From positions 88,100 through 152,099 of the forward strand of contig NZ_QAVX01000010.1 in the NCBI RefSeq assembly GCF_003121485.1: a DNA stretch of 64,000 nt, read 5' to 3'. A program made the translations under genes and the position numbers. Of the stretch, positions 49,149 through 58,147 are shown piece after piece. The DNA comes from Dyella sp. C11 (GTDB lineage: Bacteria > Pseudomonadota > Gammaproteobacteria > Xanthomonadales > Rhodanobacteraceae). A model generated the notes under the pieces. That model searched no databases and was not told where the DNA came from. It worked only from the letters and a program-made list of their open reading frames with translations. The first letter of the stretch is position 1, and each line of letters opens with the position of its first letter.

Positions 49149-49715
49149 TTACCGCGACGCAGCAATTCCTGCGCCCATTCCGGCGATTTCCGGCCATTCG
49201 CGCGCCAGCACGGCGAAAATCACGTCATCGACCCATTCGCCGCGAAAAATCAGGCTCTCGCGGAAATGGGCTTCCTGGCGCATGCCCAGGGCCTTCAGCA
49301 AGGCCATGCTGGACGTGTTGCGCGGATCGACCGAGGCGTGCACGCGATGGACGTTTAGCCTGCCGAACAGCTCATCGAACAGCTTATGCAGCGCTTCACG
49401 GGCAAAGCCGTTGCCCTGCGCGCCAGGCGCCAGCGTGATGCCGAACTCCGCCTGGCCGTCGTCCGACAGGCAGAAACCAAGATCGCCGATCAGCGCATCT
49501 TCGTCATGCCGACGAATGGCGCGCTGGAACCACTGGCCGTGCGAAGGCGCCGCTGCGTGCGATTGGTTGCGAATGAAACTCTCAGCCTCATCCAGCGAAG
49601 CCGGACGCCAGCCTTGATACCGGGATACATCGGGATCGGCGCGATAGGCAAACAGCGCCGCCGCATCACTCGCGCGCAAGGCATCGAGACGCAACCGCGC
49701 TGTCGCCAGCTCCAT
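49149..49715 (-). CDS. GNAT-family acetyltransferase (RimJ/RimL-like)
   Basis: 188 residues with the GNAT fold: [32 protein letters not shown] at the N-terminus, [26 protein letters not shown] as the acetyl-CoA loop and helix, and [29 protein letters not shown] at the C-terminal half. Substrate unknown; RimJ/L-like enzymes acetylate protein N-termini or small amines. It starts 4 bases after the prmB stop, so the two are co-transcribed. Confidence 0.9.
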   Translation of the reverse strand: MELATARLRLDALRASDAAALFAYRADPDVSRYQGWRPASLDEAESFIRNQSHAAAPSHGQWFQRAIRRHDEDALIGDLGFCLSDDGQAEFGITLAPGAQGNGFAREALHKLFDELFGRLNVHRVHASVDPRNTSSMALLKALGMRQEAHFRESLIFRGEWVDDVIFAVLAREWPEIAGMGAGIAASR

Positions 49716-49719
49716 CGAC

Positions 49720-50646
49720 TCAGCGGCCCTTGCGTGCGTCGGCAGCGGCGCGAATGGCGTCCGCATGCTCGATCAGGTCACGACGCTCCAGCGCGAACAC
49801 GCCCATCGCGCCCACCTTGAACTCGATCCACACGAACGGGACTTCGGGCAGCAGTTCGACCAGCTGGCGCTCGCTCTCGCCCACTTCGACGATCATCAGG
49901 CCGTCTTCGGTAAGGTAATCGGCGGCTTCATTGAGCATGCGCACGCAGATGTCCAGGCCGTCTTCGCCGGAGGTCAGGCCAAGCTTGGGCTCGTGACTGT
50001 ATTCGCCCGGCAGCGCGGCGTATTCGTCTTCTGTGACGTATGGCGGGTTCGACACGATGAGGTCGTAGCGACGTCCCTTCAGGCCGTTGAACAGATCCGA
50101 CTTCACCGCCTCGACGCGGCCTTCGACGTGCTGGAACACGATGTTCTCGCGCGCCAGCGACAGCGCGTCGTCACTGATGTCGACGATGTCGACCTGCCAT
50201 TCCGGGTTGTATTCCGCCATGGCGATGCCGATGCAGCCCGAGCCCGTGCAAAGGTCGAGCGCACGCTCCACATGGCGATGATCCAGCCATGGCTGGAAGC
50301 CCGACTCGATCAGCTCGGCGATGGGCGAACGCGGCACCAGGGCGCGACGGTCGCTCTTGAACTTCAGGCCGGCAAACCAGGTTTCACCGACCAGGTAGGC
50401 CACCGGCAGGCGCTCGTTCACGCGACGCTCGATCAACGCCAGCACGCGCTCACGCTCTTCCGTCGTCAGGCGGCCTGCGCCATAGGCCGGCGGAATATCC
50501 GGCGGCAGGTGCAGGCTGGCCAGCACCAGGTGCGTGGCTTCGTCGATGGGGTTGTCGTGGCTGTGCCCGAACGTGAGCCCGGCCGCCGAAAAGCGGCTGG
50601 CGCCGTAGCGGATGAAATCGATGATGGAGGCGAGTTCGTGGGTCAC
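49720..50646 (-). CDS. prmB: 50S ribosomal protein L3 glutamine N5-methyltransferase
   Basis: 308 residues from a GTG. S-adenosylmethionine-binding ALDLCTGSGCIGIAMA, and the glutamine-binding motif VSNPPYVTEDEY that identifies HemK/PrmB enzymes. The N-terminal helical part (LASIIDFIRYGASRFSAAGLTFGHSHDNPIDEA) marks PrmB rather than PrmC. The longer reading frame upstream has no coding character. Leads prmB-GNAT. Confidence 0.94.
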   Translation of the reverse strand: MTHELASIIDFIRYGASRFSAAGLTFGHSHDNPIDEATHLVLASLHLPPDIPPAYGAGRLTTEERERVLALIERRVNERLPVAYLVGETWFAGLKFKSDRRALVPRSPIAELIESGFQPWLDHRHVERALDLCTGSGCIGIAMAEYNPEWQVDIVDISDDALSLARENIVFQHVEGRVEAVKSDLFNGLKGRRYDLIVSNPPYVTEDEYAALPGEYSHEPKLGLTSGEDGLDICVRMLNEAADYLTEDGLMIVEVGESERQLVELLPEVPFVWIEFKVGAMGVFALERRDLIEHADAIRAAADARKGR

Positions 50647-50764
50647 GGCGGGCACTTGGGCGTCGAGGGGTCGCACAGTATAGCCGCTGGGACCGTGGAG
50701 GCCGGCAAAGGGCCACGATGCAGCGCAGGGCGTAATCGGCCCGCGCTTCATTCATACTTGGCGG

Positions 50765-51610
50765 ATGACCTTCAACGTACTCCTGCAATACATCCTGCCC
50801 CACCGCGCGCTGTCGCGAGTGGTCTACTGGGCCACGCGCTGGACGTTCAAGCCGTGGAAGAACTTCCTGATCTCCACGATCGTGCGCAACTACCAGGTCA
50901 ACATGGCCGAGGCGGCGCAGCCCGATCCGCTGGCCTACCAGCACTTCAATGCGTTCTTCACCCGCAAGCTGCGGGCCGATGCGCGCCGTGCCGATCCGGA
51001 CCCGAAGGCCGTGCTTTGCCCGGCGGACGGCAAGATCAGCCAGATGGGCAAGATCGTGGACGGCCGCATCTTCCAGGCGAAGGGCCAGGAGTACACCGCC
51101 GCCGAGCTGCTGGGCGACGAGGCGAGCGCCGTGCCGTTCCGCAACGGCCAGTTCGCCACCATCTACCTGTCCCCGCGCGACTATCACCGCGTGCACATGC
51201 CGCTGAAGGGAACGCTGCGCGAAACAGTGCACGTGCCCGGTCGCATCTTCAGCGTGGCCCCCTTCGCGGTGGAAGCCATTCCGCGCCTGTTCGCGCGCAA
51301 CGAGCGCCTCGTGTGCCACTTCGACGGCGAGCACGGACCCTTCGTGGTGGTGATGGTCGGCGCCATCCTCGTCTCCAGTGTGGCCACCGTGTGGGACGGG
51401 CTGGTGATCCCGCCCTATGCGTCGTCCATCCGCCGCAAGTCCTTCGCTGGCCAGAACATTACGTTGGACCGCTTCGCGGAAATGGCCCGCTTCAACATGG
51501 GCTCCACCGTCATCCTGCTGTTCCCGGACGGCACCACCGAGCTGGACGCGCTCGCCTCGGCACAGCCCGTGCAGGTAGGCCAGCACCTGGGTACGCAACG
51601 GGCCCACTGA
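50765..51610 (+). CDS. psd: Phosphatidylserine decarboxylase proenzyme
   Basis: 281 residues. Makes phosphatidylethanolamine at the inner membrane. The self-cleavage site reads MGST (Gly246-Ser247) where E. coli has LGST; Ser becomes the pyruvoyl group of the small chain. CPADGKISQMG, LSPRDYHRVHMPL and FAVEAIPRLFARNERL are family signatures. It is divergent from prmB. A 7-bp hairpin (GCGTCAA / TTGACGC, 51617-51634) follows the stop. Confidence 0.95.
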   Translation: MTFNVLLQYILPHRALSRVVYWATRWTFKPWKNFLISTIVRNYQVNMAEAAQPDPLAYQHFNAFFTRKLRADARRADPDPKAVLCPADGKISQMGKIVDGRIFQAKGQEYTAAELLGDEASAVPFRNGQFATIYLSPRDYHRVHMPLKGTLRETVHVPGRIFSVAPFAVEAIPRLFARNERLVCHFDGEHGPFVVVMVGAILVSSVATVWDGLVIPPYASSIRRKSFAGQNITLDRFAEMARFNMGSTVILLFPDGTTELDALASAQPVQVGQHLGTQRAH

Positions 51611-51758
51611 GTCGCTGCGTCAAAATCTTGACGCGGCGAGTGACGCGTTTCGTCGTTTTGTGACCTTTTTGGCGCATCACCCCCGCCGGGCGCGGCTATG
51701 CTCCTCGCCCGGCGGCGCCGTGTGCGAGCGCCATATCCAGGCCAGACCGAGGAAGCCC

Positions 51759-52193
51759 ATGCGCATCGTCACCCGACTCATCGCCATGAACCGCGGCCGC
51801 CAGCTCGCCAGGCAGTTCCGCGAGATCGAGCGCCAGATCCACGCCCTGCCCAAGCGCAGCCGCGCCCGCCTCGGCACCATGGCCTTGCGCGAGATCGGCC
51901 AGGCCGGCCGCTCCGACTTTCCGCACCTGTACGGCACGCCGCCCGAAGAGCGCTACCTGCCCTGGGGCCAGGGCACCGACATCGGCCTCGCCCGTGCACG
52001 CTCGGACAACGCCGAGGTCGCCATGCGTGGCATCGCCTTGTGGTTGGCCGTGGCGTACCACGAAACGAAGAACACGCCGCACGAGAACATCAAGCCGCAC
52101 CACCGCGACCTGATGCGCCTGCTGCGCGAGTTGAAGGAAGACCACCGCGCCGACCCGATGCGGGACTGGATGCAGGCGCCGGCTGCCGCTTAA
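51759..52193 (+). CDS. Conserved-looking protein of unknown function
   Basis: 144 residues, predicted soluble. Features visible: a basic N-terminus (MRIVTRLIAMNRGRQLARQ), the helix FREIERQIHALPKRSRARL, and the polar segment YHETKNTPHENIKPHHRDL. No family recognised. The GAGGAAG site lies 3-4 bases upstream plus spacer, supporting the ATG. It follows psd by 148 bases; a 9-bp hairpin (51684-51714) in that gap surrounds TATGCT, which might be part of its promoter. Confidence 0.6.
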   Translation: MRIVTRLIAMNRGRQLARQFREIERQIHALPKRSRARLGTMALREIGQAGRSDFPHLYGTPPEERYLPWGQGTDIGLARARSDNAEVAMRGIALWLAVAYHETKNTPHENIKPHHRDLMRLLRELKEDHRADPMRDWMQAPAAA

Positions 52194-52229
52194 TCGGTCG
52201 AGCCTTCGAATAGCCGCTTATCTCTTCGC

Positions 52230-52372
52230 CGTCATTGCGGCGCAAGCTGCAATCCAGTCGACGCAGTTCTGAGTATTCGGCTGACGTCCATCGCGATGGC
52301 CCAACGCCATCGCTACTGGATGACCGGCCCTTCGGCCGTTGAAAAACGCCTCCGGCCTGCGCCGGAATGACG
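52230..52372. mobile_element. MITE-like element with imperfect terminal inverted repeats
   Basis: 143 bases bounded by CGTCATTGCGGCGCAAGCTG and a right end that complements it at 17 of 20 positions (GCGCCGGAATGACG end). The pattern resembles the CGTCATTCC...GGAATGACG intergenic elements common in proteobacteria. No coding capacity. No clear target duplication was seen. Confidence 0.65.
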
Positions 52373-52377
52373 AATAA

Positions 52378-52404
52378 AAAACGCCGCCTTGTGGGCGGCG
52401 TTTT
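52378..52404. terminator. Bidirectional terminator
   Basis: AAAACGCCGCC and its complement around TTGTG. The plus side has a T-run and the minus side an A-run complement, so it can serve the gene of unknown function upstream and the transglycosylase gene (minus strand). Confidence 0.9.
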
Positions 52405-52430
52405 CGTTTCTTGTATCAGGCTGGGTCCGG

Positions 52431-53942
52431 TCAACGACAGGTCGGCAGCTTGAGCACCTGTCCCGGCTTGATCTGGTGATGCTTGAGGTCGTTCATCTCC
52501 GACACTTCCTGCACCGACGAACAGCTCACCTTGCTGACGATGCTGGTGAGCGTGTCGCCGCGCTTGACCGTGTAGTTGCGCGTGCGCGAGCTCGACGAAC
52601 TGCGTGACGAACTGGCCGGCGGCGGTGGCGGCGACGGCGGCACCACCGGAATCACGGCGGTATGCAGGTCGTTCGCGAGAATCGGCCATGGACCGTTGGT
52701 GCAACGCGCCTCGTACGGCTTCTCCAGCACCTTCGGCACCATGATGCGAACGCCGGTCGGCTGGCTCACCTGCGGATCGAGGCGCGGGTTGAGATTGCGC
52801 AGCGTGCGGAACCAGCCATCCTGCATGCCGGCGGCGGAGCCAAGGCACACCGTAAGCTCGGTAAGCGATGCTGGACGCTTCAGCACGATGCTGCCCTGCG
52901 CACCATCCACGTGCGGGAAGCGCAGGTTGTAGCTCTCCGGGTGCAGGAACAACCACGCTGCCGCCAGCACGGACGGCACGTAATCGCGCGTTTCCTGCGA
53001 GAGCTGGTTGTAGATGGTCGGGTCGTACAGGCTCACGGACGTGTTGTCGCCCACCAGGCGGCGCATGCGGCCTTCACCGCCGTTGTAGGCGGCAAGCGTG
53101 AGTTCCAGGTTGTTGTTGAACGCCTTGAGCTGTTCGTCCATGTATTCCGCGTTCGCTCGCGCGGATTCCGCGGGATCGAAGCGCGAGTCGAAACCGTCCT
53201 CGGTGTTGAGCCCAAAACGCAGGCCCGTGGCGTACATGAACTGCAGCGGGCCAGCGGCACCCGAGCGCGACACCGCATGCACCTTGCCGCCGGATTCCTT
53301 GGCGAGGATGCCGAACAGCAACGCCTCGGGCAGATCCTGCTTCTGGTATTCAGGCCACATCTGGTAACGCAGGAACTGATAGTTCACGTAGGCGTCCATC
53401 AGGTTGCCGCGCCATTGCGTCAGCCACATCTCCAGCGCGGCCTTCACCGGGCCATTCATGGCGATCAGCTGCGACAGCTGCTGGCCACGCAGCAATGTCA
53501 CGCTGCGCTGCGCCTCGGGCAGGCTGGCCGCGCCCGTCTTGCCGGCGTCGCTGCCTTCGGGCAGGTCATCGCCCATGCTGGCGCCCATGTCATCGCCCAG
53601 ATCGAAGTTGCCATCCTTCAGGCGCAACAGGCGATCGAAGACGGAGAAGAAACGTTGCGGATCGCAACCCGGCGTGGAGGGGCAATGCGCGGATGCATTC
53701 TTCAACTGGTCCAGCGCCGTGGTGAGCGTCTGCTGCGAGGCCTGCGTGTTGCCCGCGCGCGCTTGCGCCAATGCCGTTTCGTAACCCTTGCTGGCCTGGT
53801 CCAGCTGCGCGTACAGCTGATTGGCCTGCGGCGTGGCGGTGCCGGGTTTGGTGCCGCCACCACTGGAGCAGGCGGCGAGCATGAGCAGGGCACCGGCCAG
53901 CGGCGCGAGGCGGAGCGAACGGGAAACGGCGGGGAAAACCAT
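52431..53942 (-). CDS. Lytic transglycosylase lipoprotein with LysM domain (MltD-like)
   Basis: 503 residues. Lipobox LAAC (Cys25) anchors it, probably in the outer membrane. The SLT domain carries the catalytic Glu in AKESGGKVHAVSRSGAAGPLQFM and AAYNGGEGRMRRLV. A Pro/Ser-rich linker (PPSPPPPPASSSRSSSSS) leads to a C-terminal LysM (YTVKRGDTLTSIVSKVSC ... LPTC) for peptidoglycan binding. It cleaves glycan strands to anhydro-muropeptides. Starts at TTG and GTG 12-18 bases upstream are alternatives; none has a good ribosome site. Confidence 0.92.
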   Translation of the reverse strand: MVFPAVSRSLRLAPLAGALLMLAACSSGGGTKPGTATPQANQLYAQLDQASKGYETALAQARAGNTQASQQTLTTALDQLKNASAHCPSTPGCDPQRFFSVFDRLLRLKDGNFDLGDDMGASMGDDLPEGSDAGKTGAASLPEAQRSVTLLRGQQLSQLIAMNGPVKAALEMWLTQWRGNLMDAYVNYQFLRYQMWPEYQKQDLPEALLFGILAKESGGKVHAVSRSGAAGPLQFMYATGLRFGLNTEDGFDSRFDPAESARANAEYMDEQLKAFNNNLELTLAAYNGGEGRMRRLVGDNTSVSLYDPTIYNQLSQETRDYVPSVLAAAWLFLHPESYNLRFPHVDGAQGSIVLKRPASLTELTVCLGSAAGMQDGWFRTLRNLNPRLDPQVSQPTGVRIMVPKVLEKPYEARCTNGPWPILANDLHTAVIPVVPPSPPPPPASSSRSSSSSRTRNYTVKRGDTLTSIVSKVSCSSVQEVSEMNDLKHHQIKPGQVLKLPTCR

Positions 53943-54108
53943 GGACGACGTCACTGCCAAACCGAAAGGGCGACCTTACTGCGCGTCATGGCATCGACTC
54001 AACCGGAAAAATCGCATCGGCGTGAGGGCTTGTACCGTCATGCTCATGTGAAGACGCAAGAAGACGCGGGCTGGCTACAATCAACGCGTACCCAACGGAT
54101 GGAACGCC

Positions 54109-55614
54109 ATGACTGAGATCCTCATCGGCCGCAACGACAGCACCAGCGTCAGCCTGGACCCTCGCTACGGCAACCGGCACGGCATGATTGCGGGCGCCAC
54201 CGGCACGGGCAAATCGGTCTCGCTGATGGTGCTGGCCGAAGGTTTTTCGAAGCTGGGCGTGCCCTGCTTCCTCGCCGATGCGAAGGGCGATCTCGCCGGT
54301 CTGTCGATGGCCGCCGCGGAACCCGGCGACAAGCTCAAGGCGCGCCTGGAAAAGCTCAAGCTCACCGACTGGAAGCCGCAGGCGAACCCGGTGATCTTCT
54401 GGGATATCTACGGCAAGCTCGGTCATCCGGTGCGCGCCACCATCAGCGAGATGGGCCCTACCCTGCTCGGTCGCATCCTTGAGCTCAACGACACGCAGGA
54501 AGGCGTGCTCGAAGTGATCTTCAAGGTGGCCGACGACCAGGGCTGGCTGCTGCTCGACCTGCCGGACCTGCGCGCACTGCTGGGTTTCGCCAGCGAAAAC
54601 GCGAAGGATATTTCCACGCATTACGGCCTGATCAGCACGCAGAGCATCGCAGCGATCCAGCGCGCCGTGCTGAAGCTGGAACAGGATGGCGCCGACCAGT
54701 TCTTCGGCGAGCCCGCGCTGGAGCTGTCAGACCTGATGCGCCAGGACATGAGCGGTCGCGGCGTCATCAACGTGCTGGCCGCCGATCAGCTCATCCTCAA
54801 GCCGCGCCTGTATTCCACGTTCCTGTTGTGGCTGCTGTCGGAACTGTTCGAGCAATTGCCGGAAGTGGGCGATCTGGACCAACCCAAGCTGGTGTTCTTC
54901 TTCGACGAGGCGCACTTGTTGTTCGATGATGCACCGCCTGCACTGCTGCAGCGCGTGGAACAAGTGGTTCGCCTGATTCGCTCCAAGGGCGTGGGCGTCT
55001 ACTTCTGCTCGCAGAACCCGGACGACGTGCCGGGCAATATCCTCGGCCAGCTCGGCAACCGCGTGCAGCACGCGCTGCGTGCATTCACGCCGCGCGACCA
55101 GAAAGCCGTCAAAGCCGCGGCGGAAACCTTCGTGGCCAACCCGAAGATCAACGTCAGCGAAGCCATCACCCAGATGGCCGTGGGCGAAGCGCTGGCCTCG
55201 ACGCTGCGCGATGGTGGCGTGCCCTCGCCGGTCGAGCGCGTCATGGTCAGCACGCCCACGGCACGTATCGGCGCCATTACCGATGCCGAGCGCGCGACGG
55301 TGCGCCAACGCTCACCGGTAGGCGGCAAGTACGACACGGCGATCAATCGTGAATCGGCGGCGGAAATCCTGGCCAGGCGCGCTTCCGACAAAGCAGCCGA
55401 TCCGCAGGTGATCGCGAAGCAAAGCCCGGCAGGCGCTCCCGCGAAAGAAGGTCCCGATTGGACCGACAGCGTGCGCGATGCACTGCTTGGCACCAACCGT
55501 CGCCAGGGCATGATCGAGGCGATGGCCAAGTCGGCCAGTCGTGCCGTCGGCTCGCGGCTGGGTCAGCAAATCGTGCGCGGTGTATTGGGCAGCATCTTCG
55601 GCGGCAAGCGCTGA
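54109..55614 (+). CDS. HerA/YjgR-type DUF853 ATPase
   Basis: 501 residues. RecA-like P-loop GATGTGKS (29-36), Walker B VFFFDEAHLLF near residue 264 and a Gln-containing motif SQNPDDVPGNILGQLGNRVQHALRAFTPRD near 305 identify the YjgR family, related to the HerA/FtsK DNA translocases. The C-terminal third (ALLGTNRRQGMIEAMAKSASRAVG) is the usual YjgR tail. Role unknown; DNA processing is inferred. It precedes the small membrane protein and the 422-residue membrane protein, with gaps of 5 and 4 bases. Confidence 0.92.
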   Translation: MTEILIGRNDSTSVSLDPRYGNRHGMIAGATGTGKSVSLMVLAEGFSKLGVPCFLADAKGDLAGLSMAAAEPGDKLKARLEKLKLTDWKPQANPVIFWDIYGKLGHPVRATISEMGPTLLGRILELNDTQEGVLEVIFKVADDQGWLLLDLPDLRALLGFASENAKDISTHYGLISTQSIAAIQRAVLKLEQDGADQFFGEPALELSDLMRQDMSGRGVINVLAADQLILKPRLYSTFLLWLLSELFEQLPEVGDLDQPKLVFFFDEAHLLFDDAPPALLQRVEQVVRLIRSKGVGVYFCSQNPDDVPGNILGQLGNRVQHALRAFTPRDQKAVKAAAETFVANPKINVSEAITQMAVGEALASTLRDGGVPSPVERVMVSTPTARIGAITDAERATVRQRSPVGGKYDTAINRESAAEILARRASDKAADPQVIAKQSPAGAPAKEGPDWTDSVRDALLGTNRRQGMIEAMAKSASRAVGSRLGQQIVRGVLGSIFGGKR

Positions 55615-55619
55615 GTGCC

Positions 55620-55790
55620 ATGAAGCCGATGTCCAATGTACGCGTCGTGGCGATCGTTCTTGTCGGTGTGCTGGTGGTACTCATGTTGCTTTATGCCAAC
55701 GGCTCCACGGGACGGCTGCTCTGCCGTCACTTCAGCGGTGGCTGGCTTGAGAACCACGGCTTCATGACATGCCATTCGTCGATGCACTGA
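55620..55790 (+). CDS. Small single-helix membrane protein
   Basis: 56 residues: one hydrophobic helix (VVAIVLVGVLVVLMLLYA, about 9-26) and a periplasmic tail with two Cys (LLCRHF, FMTCHSS). It starts 5 bases after the YjgR stop. Tight spacing and a clear transmembrane segment support it. Unknown function. Confidence 0.6.
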   Translation: MKPMSNVRVVAIVLVGVLVVLMLLYANGSTGRLLCRHFSGGWLENHGFMTCHSSMH

Positions 55791-55794
55791 CGGC

Positions 55795-57063
55795 ATGCCA
55801 CGCATTCAAACCACGTCGTCCAAGGTGCCGCTTTCCGAACGCTTTGCCGCTGGCCTGACGTATCCACTTCGCGGCGGAGCACTGGCAGTCTGCGTGATAT
55901 TGGCCGTGGGTCAGTGCCTGACCCTACTGCCCGGTGTTATCGGCACGGGCCTGAGTTTCGTGCTGTGGCTGGCGCGCTGGCGTTACGCAGCAGCATGCCT
56001 GGTGCACACCGCCAACGGATTTGCGGAACCACCGGATGTGGGCGTGGAAGAGAACGCCGCCGCGGGCTGGTCGCTCACGATGGTGCACATGCTTGTCGTC
56101 ATCCTGTGCGTGGCATGCAAAGCCCTGTACCCGCCCATGTTCTGGCCATCGGTACTGTTCTTCGCGCTCACACTGCCCGCCATCGACATGTCGCTGGCCT
56201 TCGATGGCGACACCGCATCGGCCTTCAATCCCCTGAAATGGCAAGCCGTGATAGGACGACTTGGCGCGGGATATTTCATTCCCGTGCTGATCAACGTCAT
56301 CACCGGCGCGCTGATCATGCTGCCGTCACTGATGCAGGCCGGCATGGCTCACACCCTGTCGCAGCCGCTGTTCGCATTCGGCTACACCTACCTGATCATA
56401 TTCAACCTGCACCTGATGGGCGTGATGATTCACCGCCATCACGAACGCTTCGACCTGCAACCGGAAGCGGACGTCCTCATGCGCGAGGCCGGCCAGGACG
56501 AGGACGAGCGCCTGCTCATCGCCGTGCGCGAGATGGCCACCGTCGATCGGCGTGCCGCCATCGGCATGCTGGTCGAACGCATGCAGGGCCGCAGTGCGCC
56601 CACGTCATTGCACCAGGCCTATCGCGACCTGCTGCAAAGAGAGGGCCTGAAGGAAGGCCTGCTCGAACACGGACACCTGTGGATCGCGGCGCTCATGGCC
56701 CAGGGCGAGCCACGACGCGCACTGGGCGTGCTCACCGAATGCCTGGACATCGATGCCGAGTTTTTCCCCGACGCACCCGACATCGTTGTCGAGCTGGCCG
56801 ACCAGGCCGCCGGCGCAGGCATGACGCAACTATCGCTCAAGCTTTGTCGGGGTTTTCTGCGTCGTTGGCCACGTTCGCTTGAATGCCCGGGCATGGGGCT
56901 GCTTGCTGCGAACCAGATGACCGAACGCCTTGGCCAGCGCGCGGAAGCCGTGGTACTGCTCGGCAAGCTCGCCGCGGCGTGGCCGGAGCACCCCATGCAC
57001 CGTGCCCTGGTCGCACTCGCGTCACGCCTGCAGAAAAGCGCAGGCGCCACCCAAGCCCGCTAA
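55795..57063 (+). CDS. Membrane protein with cytosolic helical-repeat tail
   Basis: 422 residues. Five to six membrane helices (about 26-60, 90-112, 116-134, 158-182 and 188-210) and a soluble C-terminal half of helix pairs ([51 protein letters not shown]), similar in feel to TPR-like repeats but without a clean consensus. No family recognised with confidence. It follows the 56-residue protein by 4 bases. Precedes greB, whose ATG lies 38 bases after its stop. Confidence 0.75.
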   Translation: MPRIQTTSSKVPLSERFAAGLTYPLRGGALAVCVILAVGQCLTLLPGVIGTGLSFVLWLARWRYAAACLVHTANGFAEPPDVGVEENAAAGWSLTMVHMLVVILCVACKALYPPMFWPSVLFFALTLPAIDMSLAFDGDTASAFNPLKWQAVIGRLGAGYFIPVLINVITGALIMLPSLMQAGMAHTLSQPLFAFGYTYLIIFNLHLMGVMIHRHHERFDLQPEADVLMREAGQDEDERLLIAVREMATVDRRAAIGMLVERMQGRSAPTSLHQAYRDLLQREGLKEGLLEHGHLWIAALMAQGEPRRALGVLTECLDIDAEFFPDAPDIVVELADQAAGAGMTQLSLKLCRGFLRRWPRSLECPGMGLLAANQMTERLGQRAEAVVLLGKLAAAWPEHPMHRALVALASRLQKSAGATQAR

Positions 57064-57101
57064 AATCGACGCCTCCTGCAACGCACCGGAACGATTCCCG
57101 C

Positions 57102-57599
57102 ATGAGCCGCTGGCGCCCACCCTCGCCCTCTTCTACCGCCATCATTACCCGCGAGGGCTTCGAGAAGCTGAAGGCCGAGCTGGATCACCTGTGGCACACG
57201 TTGCGACCGGAAGTGGTGAAAGCGCTGGCAGCCGCGGCCGCCGAAGGCGATCGTTCCGAGAACGCCGAATACACCTACCGCAAGAAGCAGCTTGGCGAGA
57301 TCGATCGCCGCGTGCGTTATCTCAGCAAGCGCATTCCTTCGCTGAAGGTGGCCGAGGGATCGCCCGCCGACCGCGAGGTCGTGTTCTTCGGTGCCCGCAT
57401 CGAGCTGGAGAACACCGATTCCGGCGAAAGCGTGATCTATCGCATCGTGGGACCGGATGAAACGGACGCGCGGCTGGGCTGGATCAGCATCGATTCGCCC
57501 ATGGCCCGCGCGGTATTGAAAACACGACTGGACGACGAATTCGAAGCGGAGCTGCCCGGTGGCCGCACCCGCTTCGTCATCGTCGCCGTCGATTACTGA
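57102..57599 (+). CDS. greB: Transcription elongation factor GreB
   Basis: 165 residues. N-terminal antiparallel coiled coil whose tip [17 protein letters not shown] carries the acidic residues that stimulate RNA polymerase transcript cleavage, then the FKBP-like C-terminal domain ([32 protein letters not shown]). [12 protein letters not shown] and the length favour GreB over GreA. Its end overlaps the 3' end of the next, convergent gene by 7 bases. Confidence 0.93.
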   Translation: MSRWRPPSPSSTAIITREGFEKLKAELDHLWHTLRPEVVKALAAAAAEGDRSENAEYTYRKKQLGEIDRRVRYLSKRIPSLKVAEGSPADREVVFFGARIELENTDSGESVIYRIVGPDETDARLGWISIDSPMARAVLKTRLDDEFEAELPGGRTRFVIVAVDY

Positions 57600-58084
57600 C
57601 CGCTCATCAGCGCCTTCACATCGTTCTGGTGTGACTCGACGAAACGGATGTTGTCCGCGTTAACCCAGGCCTGGTTGAGATTGCCGGACAACGCGGGATC
57701 GTTGCGCGCCTGCACGGCCATGATGGCGTTCATCAGCGCGATGTTGGCGAGCATGAATTCGCGTGGAGTGAAGCCATATTTCTTCACCAGCACGGGAATG
57801 CGTGGATCGGCCGCCATGGCCTGGTTGGCAAGGTCATTCAGGCTGTGCACCTTGCTGGCGTCCGGTGACGCCTGCGGCTGGATGCCCGCGGTGCGCGCCT
57901 CGCGCGTGGCGGCGGCGAGACGGCCAAACACGTCATCCGTCAGCGTGTATTCCTTGATCTGCTGCTTGTCCGCCTCCGGCAGACCCGGCGGCGCCGCCTG
58001 TGCGTGAAGCTGCGGCGCAACGGTGAGCACCAGGGCGATAGCGGCCACACGGCACGCGGACAGGCAACGGTCGAAAACAGACAT
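57593..58084 (-). CDS. Exported protein of unknown function
   Basis: 163 residues with a signal peptide (about 1-29, ending LHAQA). The mature part is helical ([67 protein letters not shown]) with no recognised domain. The GGAGA site lies 6 bases before the ATG. Overlaps greB tail to tail; follows the PhnD-like gene by 63 bases on the same strand. Confidence 0.72.
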   Translation of the reverse strand: MSVFDRCLSACRVAAIALVLTVAPQLHAQAAPPGLPEADKQQIKEYTLTDDVFGRLAAATREARTAGIQPQASPDASKVHSLNDLANQAMAADPRIPVLVKKYGFTPREFMLANIALMNAIMAVQARNDPALSGNLNQAWVNADNIRFVESHQNDVKALMSGQ

Positions 58085-58147
58085 GGACAATCTCCGGAGC
58101 CGGTCAGGCCGGCAAAAGGCAGTACACAAGGGTGTCTGAATGACACC

